NCBI GenBank assembly: GCA_902729315.2 | Contig: LR746268.1 | Coordinates: 1,729,501 to 1,793,500, forward strand | Reading direction: 5' to 3' | Length of the DNA: 64,000 nucleotides | Source: Spirodela intermedia | Lineage: Eukaryota; Streptophyta; Magnoliopsida; Alismatales; Araceae | The notes under the pieces: generated by a model | Told to the model about the DNA's origin: nothing | The model's input: the letters and a program-made list of their open reading frames with translations, nothing else | Databases searched by the model: none | Part shown: positions 1 to 13,730 of the stretch, piece after piece | Layout of the letters: the number at the start of each line of letters is the position of its first letter | Position numbering within the stretch: position 1 is the first letter of the stretch | Translations under genes and position numbers: made by a program

Positions 1-269
1 AGCACCTCTAAGGTTGAACATTTATAAAAATTCTCAAGTATATTTTATCCATAAATTATTTTCTTCTTTCATCTATTGTAAAATTGTGACTATTCAAAAT
101 AAAACGAGCATGCCATTTATTGCCATATTTAAAGTTTCAAACTGTACTCTTACAAAATTGTATTTATTCAATGAAAACTAATACTGAGTGATTGAGTGAA
201 CAATTTTGAATTCAAAAAGGGTATTTTTTATATAACTTTGAGTTTATAAAATTATCTAGGCTATATGCA

Positions 270-292
270 TGATAAATATATATATATATATT
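270..292. repeat. (TA)n microsatellite
   Basis: A run of alternating T and A of about 20 bases lies in AT-rich DNA. It is an ordinary dinucleotide repeat. Confidence 0.7.
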
Positions 293-513
293 TAAAATTA
301 TGGGTACATGTTAAATTTTTGAATAGTTTCATTAATGCATTACACTTTGCTTAATATTTCTCCTTCAAATATTACTAAATATTATTAACATTGGAGGTAG
401 TATGCATACTATCTATATTTATTTTGATATTCTTTTAGGAGATTTTGATAAGATAGAATTACCAACTGAGTTTTTAATTTCAAGAAATTATTTGGAGAAA
501 TTACTTCAATGTT

Positions 514-1970
514 AGTGCAAAATGAAGTGATTTTTTTAAAAAATACCTCAAATTGTGTTAAAATGGATCTCACTCCTTTCATTGCACTTTTATGAACCTA
601 GTGTAAGTAGTTACCACATTGGATCATTATTCGATTTATTATGCATAGGAAATGAATAACTTTTGCTCAAAATTGAGGACACCTTGTTGAAAAATAATTG
701 ACTTGTCTAATAAATCACAAGATGTCGATTATATCTCTTTGAATGGGTAAAAATCAAAGGGATTCTTTAGGTTACATGTGATTCTAAGAGTTGAAAGGAA
801 AGATCTTATTCACCATGATCTAGAATAACCTTTTTAAGGCTGCCATGTTAGGATTGTGCTTGTGTGTGGTGAAACCTTAGTTCAATTTTATATCAATTCA
901 TTTTGTATCACAAATAGTAGTCTTGCCCATTTTGTTTACCATAAATTTGTAAAATAAAATATTTATCTCTGTCTTAAGAATCATCTCAACTACCTTTCAG
1001 CCATATCACTCACATCATAGAACCTCTGTAAAGTTTGTAATTTCAATATTTTTCATTACATTATTCCCATTCCAATTAGCCTCAAAGCTGACCCAAAAGT
1101 TTGTGGTTCCTTTTTCACATTTAATGCTAGCTCTTCTTTTTCTAAAAAAATTCATTGGGAATAGATTTTGTCATTTTTTAACTGCCATAGAATATCCTAT
1201 CCACGAATATCTTATTAGAGGAGGTAAATCCAAGGACTGAAGGTCATTTTAGCACCTTATGAAATGAAATTAATAAATACCCTAAATTATGTTAAAATTA
1301 GTTTTGTGTCCTTTCATTGTACATGTATGAAGCTAGTATAGGTGGTTATAACCTTGGGTCATATTTCACATTTCTTATCCAATAGGAAATGAATATCTTT
1401 TTCTCATAACTGAGTACTTCTCATTGATAAACGAATGATTTGTCAGATTAACAATTAATTGCCAATTATATCTCTTTGAAAGTGTCAAAATCAAGGAGCC
1501 TCTCTGGGTTACTTTTGATTCTAAGAGGTGAAAGGGAAGAAAATTTTATCACATCATGTTAACATTTTAATAGGAAGACAAAAGAGCATTACTCTTATAT
1601 GTGGTGAAAACTTTAGATCAACTGTATACCAATTCATTATGTATCACACATACTAGTCTTGTCCATTTTGTTTACATTAAATATGTAAAATAAAATATTT
1701 ATATCAGCCTTAAGAATCATCTCAACTAGCATTCAGCCATATCACTCACATTATAAAGCCTCACTAAAGTTTATAATTTCAACCTTTTGCATTACGTTAT
1801 TCCCATTTCAATTAGCCTCAAAGTTGACCCAAAAGCTTGTGGTTCCTTTTTCATATTTAATGCTAGCTCTTCTTCTTTTTGGAATTTCTTTTGGAATTGA
1901 CTTTGTCATTTTTGTCTACCATGGAATACACTATCCACGAATATCTTACTAGAGAAGGTAAATCCGACTG
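514..1970. repeat. Diverged tandem duplication, two units of about 0.73 kb
   Basis: The stretch at about 514-1247 recurs in the same orientation at about 1248-1970. Matching landmarks include a 'ggaaatgaata' word (about 650 and 1384), 'attatatctctttgaa' (about 728 and 1465), 'gtaaaataaaatattta' (about 950 and 1684), 'agccatatcactcacat' (about 999 and 1735) and 'tgctagctcttctt' (about 1123 and 1860). The units differ by many substitutions and small gaps, so the duplication is old. No open frame is conserved between the units and no terminal inverted repeats are evident. It may be a tandem duplication of a larger, unidentified repeat. Confidence 0.75.
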
Positions 1971-4900
1971 ATGATCATAGCACATTACCTCATATTCTTG
2001 TTAGAAAACACATAACGTGTGCTTGGTGTCCATGGACAAAAGCATGAAATCAAATCTTAGCGTTTGTTAATCGTGAAATCATCCATATTGAAGCTTTCAA
2101 TTGTGAAAATGAGGGTTTCATGACCAGTGTTTCCACTGGTTCTTAATGTAACTAAATATAATAATGCAATATAGCTGACTTTATTGAAAATCTAACTCTC
2201 CAATCGTCAATTGCAGCATGTTTGATTGAGGAACTATTTATGTATTATTGTAAGCAAGTTCAAAAGCTGAATGGCCTTTGTAGGTTTAGTTTTCTAAATC
2301 TTCAACACTACCTCATTTGTGACACATTATTGACTAGTGAACAAAAGAATTTCTGATATACAGAGAATTTGAAAAATACGTAAAAACTTGAGACTGCATA
2401 GAAACGCCTACTGTAACAAAGTTTTAATCAAATATTAATGCTGGCCAATAAACTACCCTAGTCTTGTAGGTTACTACTAAAATTTAATTGATTCTAAAAC
2501 TGTTATTAAGTATTATGTTTTGCGATTTATTCCTTATTTTTTTATCTTTTTATGTAAAGTTGCCATACTAATTTTCGAAATAAAGTCAATTAATAATTTG
2601 AAATTGAAGTATCTTATCCCTATGATTTCATGCCATCGATTTTATGTGCTTAAATATTCTTTTTGAATTAATTACAAGTCATCCCTTTCTCGTCCTAGGA
2701 ACAGTTTTTGTACGAGAGAAGTAAATAATCTTACACGGATTTACATATCAAAATAAAAAAAAGATGTGAGAAGTGATTCAAAAAATGATAGAGTAGACAC
2801 CATTTTTGTCAACTCTAGATTTAGTCCCTATGTAAAACTTGAGAGTTTCACTAATTAAGCATATCATGCATGTCAACTTTCAAAACAAACTACTTAAACC
2901 TATTTAGTGCTACAAGCTTTGATGGATAGAGAGATTGTTCTTACACTAAATACCACCATAAGAACTTAGTGACTACATTATTAAGCAATATATCAATGTT
3001 AAAAAATTTAATAAAATATGCTGAAAGCTTTATCATATCTTGATAAGTATCTGGGGTTCAACTTGCATTTAAGAGGATGCTTCAATCATTTCACCTTGCA
3101 GAGCTTGACTTTATTGTCTTTATAAAAATTTTATTTCTATATATAAGTTCTGCATGCAATGTGCCAATAGTAATTGGCTGACTGTTGACAAAGTTGACCA
3201 AAACAGTGATAAATAAGGTGATACCTTAGTTGAATATGATTTTCATTTTAAATTTTGTGCGGAAGACTTTGTGAATCTATATTTAGTTTGAATATTCATT
3301 TTTTCAACTCATTTCCTTATGTTGCCTAGAACTTATGCTTTGAGATTGTTGGCAATATAATGAATCATATTAAAGAGTAATCATTGTGAAAACTTATCAA
3401 CAATATGTTCTAACACCAAAATCCTCAATGGATGTGGGTCGAGAGTAAAAAATATTCATCACACCTTTATGACAAAAACCTCACCATAGTGACTATTTAG
3501 TTATTCTTTGTCACCATCTCAAAGATCTCAAATGTGTATAAATATGCAATTGGGCGTCACTAATTATGGTTTTTAGTGAATAAATCTTGGAGAACTCGCT
3601 TATGTGCTTAATGCAAGTTTCTATTGATTTCATTTAACTAGAAAAAACTTTCTTTGATCAAGTTCTTTTGATCACCTTTTTCGTAAAGAAAATATTCTCT
3701 TAGAATATCTCTCAAAATGAATAGACGGTTTTTATTTTAATATCTACCGGTCGGTTTTAGTATAATAGACCTAAGATAAATATCAAAGATGAAGTTTTTC
3801 AGTGTTGAGTAACTGGCCTCCCATTCAGAGATGCTAAAGACCTATACACAATGAATCAACAATTTATGCCTCTAGAAGCTAGGAAATAGATTTTCTTGCT
3901 CTCTTCATGTCTTGTATCATAATTCCCTTTCCAACTATAGAGATAAAATTCGATCTTTATCCTTACATATTAAGCTAGCATAAGCATCAAAAGGTTTTCA
4001 CAACACTTCATTTATAATTTGAAATGTGCATAAGCTGTGAACACTTCAGTATTGTTTGACGTATGAAAATCCCAAGGACCTATGCTCTAGTAAGCATGGC
4101 ATTGAACGTTTTGGCCAAAAGCAGTGACAGATAAATCTGAACAAGAAGAAGTGAATTGTCTTGATTTTGAATTTTGTACTGGAATGTAAACTTGATGTAT
4201 GGAGTTCATAACATTTGGTACAAAATCTTACATTATTTGTGTCTTACTCATATATATTTTTTTGAAACATTGGGCATTAATTAGGCTACCTACAATCTGT
4301 GATAAACTAACTTCCTTTCGGTGTTAATTAGACCTTTTTACAGCAGCACAAGGCTTACTCAATATAATTTTATGGATAACTGGACCTTTGATTCTTTCTC
4401 TTGTTGTCACTAGTGGTGAATCAAAATGGAAGGTCCATAAAGAATCAAAATGGATAGCTGTATCTTTAGCAAAATAAAGATTTTGCTAAAGCCAAACATT
4501 ATTTTCATTACGACACCATTACATTGTAACCAAACAAAGAAGAGAGCATCTGCCTTAATTTTATGATCAAACAGCAATGGAGATATTAACCCAAATTCTA
4601 CTAAATTTACCTTTCTTCATTAAAAAATAAAGGTCTATGTACGAAGACATAGTTTATCATTCTTCAACACTCATCGTCTTGACTTTGGAGCCCTATTCTA
4701 TGAGGATATTAGTACTTTGGTTGAGCATGATTTTAAATACTGTGCATATTATTTATATCATAATTAATAAATTTATTTTCCTTCACTTTCACCATTTCCT
4801 ACAACTTTTAGCCTGATCTTAAGGCCTAGTTCGTCTTCGGTGAATTGATTTTTTACCTACAAAGATTCACTTTGGCATTTCCAGAGGTCATATTAATAAA

Positions 4901-7900
4901 AAGTGCATATATGATGAAACATAGTCCATGCAATTACACAAGTCCTTCAATGTGATAAACAGTACATAAAGTTCATAAAAAAACATCAAGATGGTCTCTT
5001 TAATCATGTCAAAAATGAGAATTTAATTCCAAAGGTAGTATAGTTTGTAAGCGATTAGTCTCTTTTTCTTGCATTTTGGTGATCTTTTTATGACAAAAAT
5101 GTGATACATCCAAAGAGAGTGACTTAGTAAGTACCCCACGTATCACTTTTCAGAAAACGACATCAATACTTGATGTCATCTAAGAGATTATTGCGTTTTG
5201 GGGATTTAAGAGTGGCATGTGGAGAAAAAATCTATTTTCTTGAATAACTTGATTCAAGCATATCTTAAGAAGGTTGGTTGACACGGACTACATGGTGAGA
5301 CCTTATTTAGCATAGAAGAAATTTGAAGTCTGCATTTGTTTGACGGACTTGGTGTGAGCTAGTTTTTAAATGGGAATAGATCCAATCATGTAGAGCTTTG
5401 CCTACATAGGAACATACTGACTTGAATCTGAAAACCTATCAGCTTCTAAGAGTACTAAATTGACCAGTGTCATGGAAAATATCAACTTTAGATCATAAAT
5501 CGTGCTAACTCCAAGTTGATAAGAAAGCTGGGTAATAACCAAGTATAAAAATGGTAAAGTTTATTAATATCCCCAACATTTTCATCATTATTTCTCAATG
5601 ATTTTTTTATTTTTTAATTTATTTATAGACAGGAGGAATTATTTGTTTGATATTGTGGATTGGACTACAGAAGAAGAGTGAGCACAAGGTAGGGTCCCTC
5701 TTAGTTGAGGTGACACTACTTAGACGTACAGTTAGGTGTCAAAATCTGATACTTGACTTCCTCATCGTAGATCCTTAAATGGAGAATGGGATTGTTATTC
5801 TACAAATGGCGATACTCTTCATCTCACTCCCACGATTTGCCAGCTAAAATTTCATCAAAATAATTCTAGTAGACGACTCTCAACTACTCTACATTTAGCT
5901 TCATTTTCTGGTAATGGAACTTCACTTTGTAGTATGAATGAATGTAAGATAAATCACCCTCAGAATTGACCAGTACCCCCAGCAGGTTCTACATTTTTCA
6001 AGGTCAAAAGTTCTTATACAGTTAGGTCACTTATTCATCTGTAAATTGATAAACACCTGATTCACTAATTAGTTTAGAGCAGTTATTTCAATTTCTGTTA
6101 AATGTTTCGCCTTAGGACACCATTAAAGATTCCACATAGAAAAACACTATAAAAGATAAAGTTTCTCAGTTCCTGGACCAAACAAAGATCCAGTCATACC
6201 TTTTTTAGACCGGGTTTTTTTTTCATCTGTCTGATTTAATTTGACTGGCCAAAATATAAGTTCTCCTTTAAGAGACTCCAAGTCCTAGTTTTTCTCTTGG
6301 ATTGGGATTTAACGTGGGTTCTTTCACTTGTCTGTTAAAAAAAATCCTATAAATAATCTGAAGAAGCCACTTTAATTTCCGTCAGTCTCCCCTACTGCTG
6401 CCATGTACATGTTGTGTAGTTAAACCATGCAAAATTATTTTTTTATGAATTTTATAATATCTGATTTGCCATTAGAGAAGGTTTTATCATTTAGAAATCA
6501 CGCTGACTTCCCCAACCTGATTCTTAGATTTTTTTTGAACTCTTAGAACAGGAATCTATTGCATGTGATAAATGCAAAATGAATTAAGTCTCTCACATTT
6601 GAATCTTCTTGCAAAGTTTTGCACAGAATTGAGGGCTTTATTGTCATGAGTTAACAGAGTGTTCAAGTTATTAAAGAGAAATGGTCCATTATTGAATATA
6701 TGCATCCACTCCTATGTTCAAGGTTCTAGTTAAAGCAGATATTTGATGAAGCAATGGAAGTGACCAACAGGTGGATACAACGTCTTTGTGCTTAGATATC
6801 TTAATCTGTCCTGTTTCATGTAACACATTACAGGGAAAAATTTCGTATAGATACTATAAAGTAGTTGTTTTATCCAATCAGTTTGTGCAAACAATTCCAC
6901 CCAGTCCTTACAAGTTGTGCAACAAGTCCATGATTATATCATTTTTTCTATATTTTTTTCGTTTCTAATCAATTTATGATAATAAGATCGAAAATTATCC
7001 CCAGTAATTGTGAATATGGTGCCAGAGTATTGAAGGATAATCTATAAACCCAAGGGCTGTTAACAAATACGTTCTGCAAAGATTTAATTATGATGAAATT
7101 GGAAGATAACCATGAGTTTCTTCATTTTTTTCATACAAAATAAAATTTCAAAAGCTAAAACTGCGTAGAAATTTCAATGGTGCTTAAAACAAGTCTCTAT
7201 AAGTAGTCAATTTACATTGAATGAAGCATGAAATGATAAATAAATAAAACATTCTTAGTGTGACCTTAAAAGTTTTGTGAGAAATACACTTTCCGATGGT
7301 TTTTCATTGTGGGTTCGCTGAGCAAATAGGGTATCAATAGGTAAAAATACTCTTGCTGAGAGATGCCCATAAGCTTACAATCGATGAGGACTTATCATCG
7401 TCTTCACTAACGTAGTTGAAATAGAATGGCCCTCTGAGATCTCGTTCAGCCCACGACTCAGTATATGATGCATTAAAACTAGACCTCTATATAATCAATG
7501 AGCTTGCAAGAATTACATAAAGGAGTTATTGAAATCCCTCCTCTCCCTCCTCTCGTTGGATGTAGTTTTTTGTGTTCTTCCTGCCTTCTGGTCCTTATGC
7601 CTAGTCACCTTTTCCAATATGAGGGACTCGTAATTAGTAAGTTTCACTGGAAACTAGTTAGTGTATTGATTCTCTGTAGGGAACTCTTGACAATGATTTA
7701 TTATATGATCCAAATCCTGTGAGATGGAAATAATTCAGCAATTTGATCCCATTATTCAGCATTTAGTTCGGAACTAATACTGAAGTTCGTGATCAGAATA
7801 GACAAAATGTGAACAAAGAATATATTGGGCTTAGGTTTCTACCCCCTGAACCCAAAATACCACATTCCTGTTGCCCAGTTGTTGACTTTCTGGTTGGGAC

Positions 7901-8159
7901 ACGTCTATGTTGTCGAAGTCCTCAATTGTTGATTCAGAATGCATTGAACGTAACTAATTGCCAACACAGCGGGTTACATCTCCTAAACCTGCACTGTATC
8001 CCCATCCGTTGGCAGGCTCTCCATCATTGTTGAAATTAAAGTAAATTTCATTCTGTTATTATATGATGATAGTAGAATTATTTGTTATTATATGAGTATA
8101 GTAATCCTATTGATTTATTCTCAAGCTAGTGCTGATGCTATTTTATTTTTTTTCCAAAG

Positions 8160-11100
8160 CATGAAGGAGATCGTTGAAAAGTATAATATATGTCCAAACA
8201 ATGTTCGTAAACCTGAGCAGCCATCTCTTGAGCTACAGGTAAGCTAATATGTTTCTTGCAGTAGATGTAGTTTGTCCGTGAAAAGTTTGCTGCTTACCAT
8301 GAGACCACCGTAAGAAGTATTAATTCCCGAATGATAATTAGAGACATGAATCATATGGTCCACACATGAGATTGCGGTTTTTGACATGTTGCAGTAACTT
8401 CTTTAACACCATAATTTTCTCTTTCCATTTTGACTACCGCTAAATTTCTGCAAAACATGCATCAAAAATTGTGGATGACTAAAATTGAGTTGCCTCGGCC
8501 AAGACATTTTGCTAAGAATTGCTTAGATACTACGATCTCATGTGAACAGAGATGATCATAATTGACTTCGAAGCCTGGTTTTGGTTTCACTGTGTATAAC
8601 TGATTACATATTGACCCTCTTACTGGAAATATATTATATTAATATTTTTGATGATCTACTTTCAGCTTGTATAATTTGTATTGCTTCATCTGTGCAGATT
8701 TGGTATTTTTTCATTTACAAACTATAACAAATGAAGCACGCAAAAAGATTTATATCAAAATTATAGTTTTCCCGGTACATAGTTTGAATCCATGGATTAA
8801 GAAAAATGTGAAAAATGCTCTAATCGTTTGTGTTATGCAAACTGCATTTTAATGCAAAGCTTTGATGAACTAGTGAATAATTTCTATTGATTCTTTCACT
8901 TTTTCCAGGAATTTTTAAATTCAATAAACATCTATGTTCAGTCGTCGTGGTAAGTCCAGATAATTACCAAACTGATTAGTTCTTCGCTCTTTATAGCTAG
9001 AGAGTGTCAAGCATGACAGTCTGGGCAAGGAAATTGCTGAAACAGGCCAGCAACTTAAGTTTGTATCTGTCCCTTACCCGTTTGATTGAGCTCAAACTCG
9101 TCTGCATGCGCAATTGTGAATGTGCTATTTCCTCTTTATAGACAACTGAAAGGAGAGGATATCCAAGATTTAACGCTGAAGGAGCTAGTGCAGCTAGAAA
9201 AGACCCTTGAAAAAGGGCTATGTCGTGTGCTTGAAAAAAAGGTATGTGGCCATGCTATTTCAACCACTTTCAAGAATGTCTCAATGAGGATGGATTTTTG
9301 TCTAAAAATTTTCATGTTCACTTACAGGGTCAGAAAATCATGGAGGAAATAAGCGGACTACAGCAGAAGGTCAGAAATTGAGCATCTCTATTTAATATTA
9401 AACGTGTTTTGCTGCAAGAATACTCAGCAACATGCAGAGGGATTACATCTTGGCTTGAATCTGAATAAGAGTCGTTTTTTTTTTGTTCTTTTGACCGTCG
9501 TAAACGCCTGACTTAGTCTTTGAATGATTGAAAGTTGAAATCGAGGAGAGATATTACGAATAAATTAATAGGTCTAACATGATCATAGGAAAGATATCAT
9601 AGCAGAAAGCCCCTACAATCAATAAAGTTTTTGTTTTTTATTTCCTCTCTTGAGTTTCCCCAGATAGAAGGAAACAAACATTTCCTGTGGAGTAGGTCGA
9701 AAAAAATTATATATCAAGATTTAGTTAGGAAGTTAGATCTATTTACTTCAATTTGTATTATTTTAATAATTATCATCTCAGTGATCCATGAAAATTGACT
9801 GTTTTTAAAAGTTAGAACTTATAAGTATTGGCCTTAATCCGTAAGACTTTTATGTGTACAGTGAGTCTAAGACTCCTATGTCTCTGAAAACCACTATGAA
9901 TAAGGAATGCATGAAACACCGTGGATAAAACCCTCTCTAACAAAAAAATAAAGCTTCATTTCTACTTCGATACTGATTTTTCTGTTCTTGCATGTCTAGG
10001 GTGCGAAACTAATGGAAGAGAACGCACTGCTGAAGCAGCAAGTAGAACCCTGATAATTAACTTTCGTTGTCTCCCTTTATGAAAGAAAACTTATTTTATT
10101 GTTTGATGAATGTAGGTTATGGAAATGACAAAAGGCAAGGAACAGTTGGCATTGCCAAAGTCTGTCAGCATTTTTCATGATGACAGGCAGTCTTCTGGTT
10201 CGATCACTAGTGCCTCAAACTCAGGGGACACTCAGGACTGTGATGACAGCTCTGACACTTCTCTTAAGTTAGGGTAAGCTCACATAACGACCCATTGCGA
10301 AAAATATGTTTCAGATTAGTTTTTTCTCATGCATCTTCGTACCGATGGCTAAAAACAATGTTTTGAGATTTTTTCTCATGTACATTTACATATTTTGATT
10401 ATAAATCATAAATTTGATGCAAAGGAATATTCTTAAGACGTTCCTGAGCTAAGTAGAATGTTATCCCTGAACTAAGGCCTAGTTGATTCCAGACAGGAGA
10501 GCTTAATAAACATAACTTTGAGATGTATAGAATCGCATAATGCTAGGATAAAACAATAATAAAGAAAAAGATTATGATAAGAATCATCAGTTTACATAAA
10601 ACGTTAAAAATCATAATGCATTGTTTGGTCTTTTATATCTGCCACAGTAGAAGAGGAACGGAAGAAAATTCATTGGCATTTAAAGTTTGCGTTCTCATGA
10701 AGATGCCACAATCCTTCTTTCTCAACCAGTTCAGCCCTCCCAGAAAAGAACATAAAATAATACTAATAGTTATGAAACTCCCGACTGTATTAATGAGTTC
10801 ATTCCACATCATTTTGAGATTGTGTGAGAACCTTCATATTCTACAGGTTTTAAATATGCTACTAATTTTTCAAAATTCCATATGAAAACCTCAAAAGTAT
10901 TTTTGTAAGGAATTAAATTATATTTTCTCATTTTGTATAAACAAATGCATTTACTGAGAATGGTAATGCCATCTTGAGGTACCGAACAAAGAGATCGAAT
11001 CTCGTCATATAGTATCCTAGGTTAGGTACATGTGAATGCATTGTCTGAGCTGTCTCACAATATCTGCACATAATGGTGATGGCAGCTGGAATAGTTTTTG

Positions 11101-11705
11101 GTGTTTTGAAGCGGCAATAAGTGGGGAATACTTATGACCTTATGGAAAATACAAAGTTGCAGCTTTATGAAATGTCATTAATTGATGTTTAGTTGCCAAA
11201 TAGCAGGCAACAGTCGATCATAACCCTTCATCGTTTCGGATTTCATAATGTTTGACCATTGTTGTTGTGATCTGTGTTTCAGTACAGTAGTAGTTTTGTG
11301 CGGTTGCATGCTGTTCCCTTGATTCTCTGTATCGTCAGATATGAAAAGAGAAATTAAAACAGAGCAAGAAAAAGGAAAGTGAAGAAGACTAAGTTAGAAA
11401 CTCGCAGTTTCCTGTTATGCAGGAATCCAAGAAAAAACAAAAGGAAGCAGCACCCTTTCCTGCCATGGGCTCCGTTACTTCTCCGTTGAGGCATCTTTTT
11501 CTTTTGGTTCCCACAAAGAAAATGGAATGATTCCCTGTTTCTTTCTTCTCTCCCATTTTCTACACCCAAAACCAGTTGACACAGGCAAAAGTGATCTCTC
11601 ATTTACGGTGATCTTTTTAGTTCCTCGCAGCAAATATGATTTGGGACTGACATGAGTCTGTCTGTCTCCTGGTTTCTCCTTCTTTGCAGGCTTCCCTTCA
11701 ATTAG
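8160..11705 (+). CDS. SVP/AGL24-like (StMADS11 clade) MIKC MADS-box protein, exons 2-8, 5'-partial
   Basis: This is a MIKC-type MADS transcription factor of the SVP/JOINTLESS/AGL24 group, a family of nuclear DNA-binding regulators of flowering time and meristem identity. Exons: 8160-8238, 8997-9058, 9142-9241, 9328-9369, 10000-10041, 10116-10273 and 11690-11705, ending at TAG 11703-11705. The inner exon lengths of 79, 62, 100, 42 and 42 nt are the classical MIKC lengths, and all phases join. Exon 2 begins MKEIVEKYN, directly after where the MADS box should end. The next three exons encode the K domain (for example KGEDIQDLTLKELVQLEKTL). The C-terminus is a serine-rich stretch followed by SLKLGLPFN, an SVP-type ending that contains an LxLxL motif. 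Exon 1, which carries the DNA-binding domain, is absent from the window: it lies either upstream of base 1 or is lost. Sure of the family; intactness is unknown. Confidence 0.9.
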
Positions 11706-12440
11706 AAGTAAGGAACCTCTATACACTCAATGTCCAATGCTCCCTATCATGTTCGTGTTGCCTTCTTCGGAGTGGGATTTCATGTCATCGGTTCTTATGA
11801 TTTATATGTGTCCTGCATGTGGAGAGGGAAACCCCCGTCTCTCCCATGCTGCTACCCTTGGTGACGCCGTCGATTCAAGAAATCGCGGTATTGAAAAACA
11901 GGAACGAAATATTCATCCATGGTGACAGGGCTTGCAGGTCTCCAGACCCCCTGAACTTCTGGGGAAACGGAATTCGTTAGGTCTTTCTTCCGTAAACAGC
12001 AATACCTGGCAGCAGTCCGCGGCAGCTGGCATCCAGCTCATGGAGGGAAGGGAAGGCAGGCGCCCACGGGAATTCACCCCATCTTGGTCGTCTACACGGC
12101 TCGGTGGAGGTCGGAAGAGGGCCCATGGCCTACTCTTGCGTAGCGTGTCAGCTTGCCCCTCTTCCTGCGTTTTACTTTCCATTCCGGTCCATCCCCTGTT
12201 CCTGATGCGATCTGGGCCGCCCTGCTCCCTCTGTTCATCTGGGCACGCAGGGGGGGGGGTCATTCAATGCTGGTCTCTTCATCGTTATCTGAAGGCAACC
12301 TTCAATCTTCGATGGCCCAGCATCCCGTTCGAGAGTAGCAAGAACTGATGGGACGCGCAGGACCTGTTCGACTCAAGGGAGCGACAGTAGGAAGGGGGGG
12401 GTTCTAACCTTAAAAGGAGGGGACTTTTTTATACAGCTTG
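11706..12440. other. Downstream flank of the MADS gene with a GC-rich patch
   Basis: The first part is presumably the MADS gene 3' UTR. From about 11900 to 12420 the base composition changes abruptly to GC-rich, with runs of G near 12250 and 12396. Open frames exist on both strands (plus 11932-12348, minus 11913-12263), but their translations mirror each other, have no recognisable domain and look composition-driven. I cannot assign a gene. It could be decayed exon or promoter DNA from a lost neighbour. Confidence 0.4.
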
Positions 12441-13730
12441 CCCACAAGTGACATGATGGGGTGCCACAATTTAGCTAAAGAATAATTCCTCATAACCCAA
12501 TATACGTTCCTATAATTTTTTTCCATTTATTCAAAATATTATTTATATATTTTGCCAAAATTATGATGTCAAAGAGAAATGAAGACTGATTCATTTGTAA
12601 TATCAATTTCACAGTAGTTAATACTTTCTCAAAAAATTAAAATCATGGGTTTGGTGAGAGCTTTGACAAGAGTTGACTCCTACATGTGATCTACTTATTG
12701 TGATAAATAATGATTTTTTTACTTTAGCATTTATTATTTTATTGTCTTCAATTAATAAGAAATGGTGAGACTAGGTTAGCCTTTTTATTGATAATGGTAA
12801 TATTGAAGAAGCTTATAATTTTATTTTTTATTAATACATGAAAATATTCCCTTATTTTTGTTAAGACAAGCTAAATAATAAATTTGTCCATGGTGGTGCC
12901 TTTATTTTAATTAAAAAATTAAAATAATATATGCGAGCTAATAATGTCACACATTATGATATTACTACCAAAAAGTTTGGAGAGATACTAATAGACTAAT
13001 GTAATAATCTCAAAGAGGGTCAAACCAAAAGCCTAGTCACCTATTATTTCTACTATGTGGCCTCCCATTTCTTACACAAGATAGGCCTCCCCCTTTTGCC
13101 CCTTTCCTCTTCTACTATGGGGCTCACACCTAGATCAATCAGAATCTATTGCACTCCATTTTCTCCTAAATAAATAAATAAATATATATATCCCTAATTT
13201 TGGTGTATTACTTGTGCATATAGTATCAAGTGGGTTACTTATAATTTCTCATTCCTTAATATTTAAAATATAAAACTGTCAAAAATCAATAAAATTTCAA
13301 ATCAAATGGATTTAAGATGGCAAAAATAACCATCAAATTATTTGGTGATGTATTGGGAGAGTGTGGCAATATGATAGTACTTATTGATAATTGTAATTAA
13401 ATAATTATTTAGAAGATTAGTGAAGTTTAGATGATGCGACCTAAGTGTGGAGAAGGGGGGATAGGCTAATTATCACGATTTTATAGCTATATTAATGGCT
13501 CAAGGGGATAACCTTAATTACTATAATCACCCTAAATCAATATAGTTCTTGCATATAACCCCAAGTGGATGATTATTGTAATTTCACATTGGTCATTGCA
13601 TCAAAATAGAAGATCGTAAAACCAAATTTTATATTCTAATGAGCGAAGTTTGGCTTAGTAAGAAGAGAAGACCATATTTACGACAAATTACATGTAGTTG
13701 ACTAATTATTCATCTAAAACTTAACCCTTA
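12441..13730. other. AT-rich intergenic DNA
   Basis: This spacer lies between the GC-rich patch and the tandem array in front of CYP40. I see no open frame of interest, no RNA gene and no clear transposon end in it. Confidence 0.5.

Larger units (their letters stand above)
1..8159. other. AT-rich non-coding DNA, probably intron 1 of the MADS gene
   Basis: I see no convincing coding exon in these 8.1 kb. The open frames near 6771-6968, 7498-7722 and 7809-8033 have no recognisable domain, and their composition matches the surrounding AT-rich DNA. The MADS-box exon expected in front of the exon at 8160 (about 60 codons, with the basic MADS motif) was looked for on the plus strand and not found. 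The stretch is therefore best read as a long first intron, possibly with repeats inserted, or as upstream DNA if the gene is broken. The only structure I can support is the tandem duplication near its left end and a short TA run. Confidence 0.5.

Noticed and set aside
5640-5690. Possible MADS-box exon near an 'agaagaagag' word
   Set aside because: The surrounding frame has stops and none of the conserved MADS residues.
11932-12348. 138-codon plus-strand open frame
   Set aside because: Open frames exist on both strands of the same GC-rich patch, and none has a recognisable domain.
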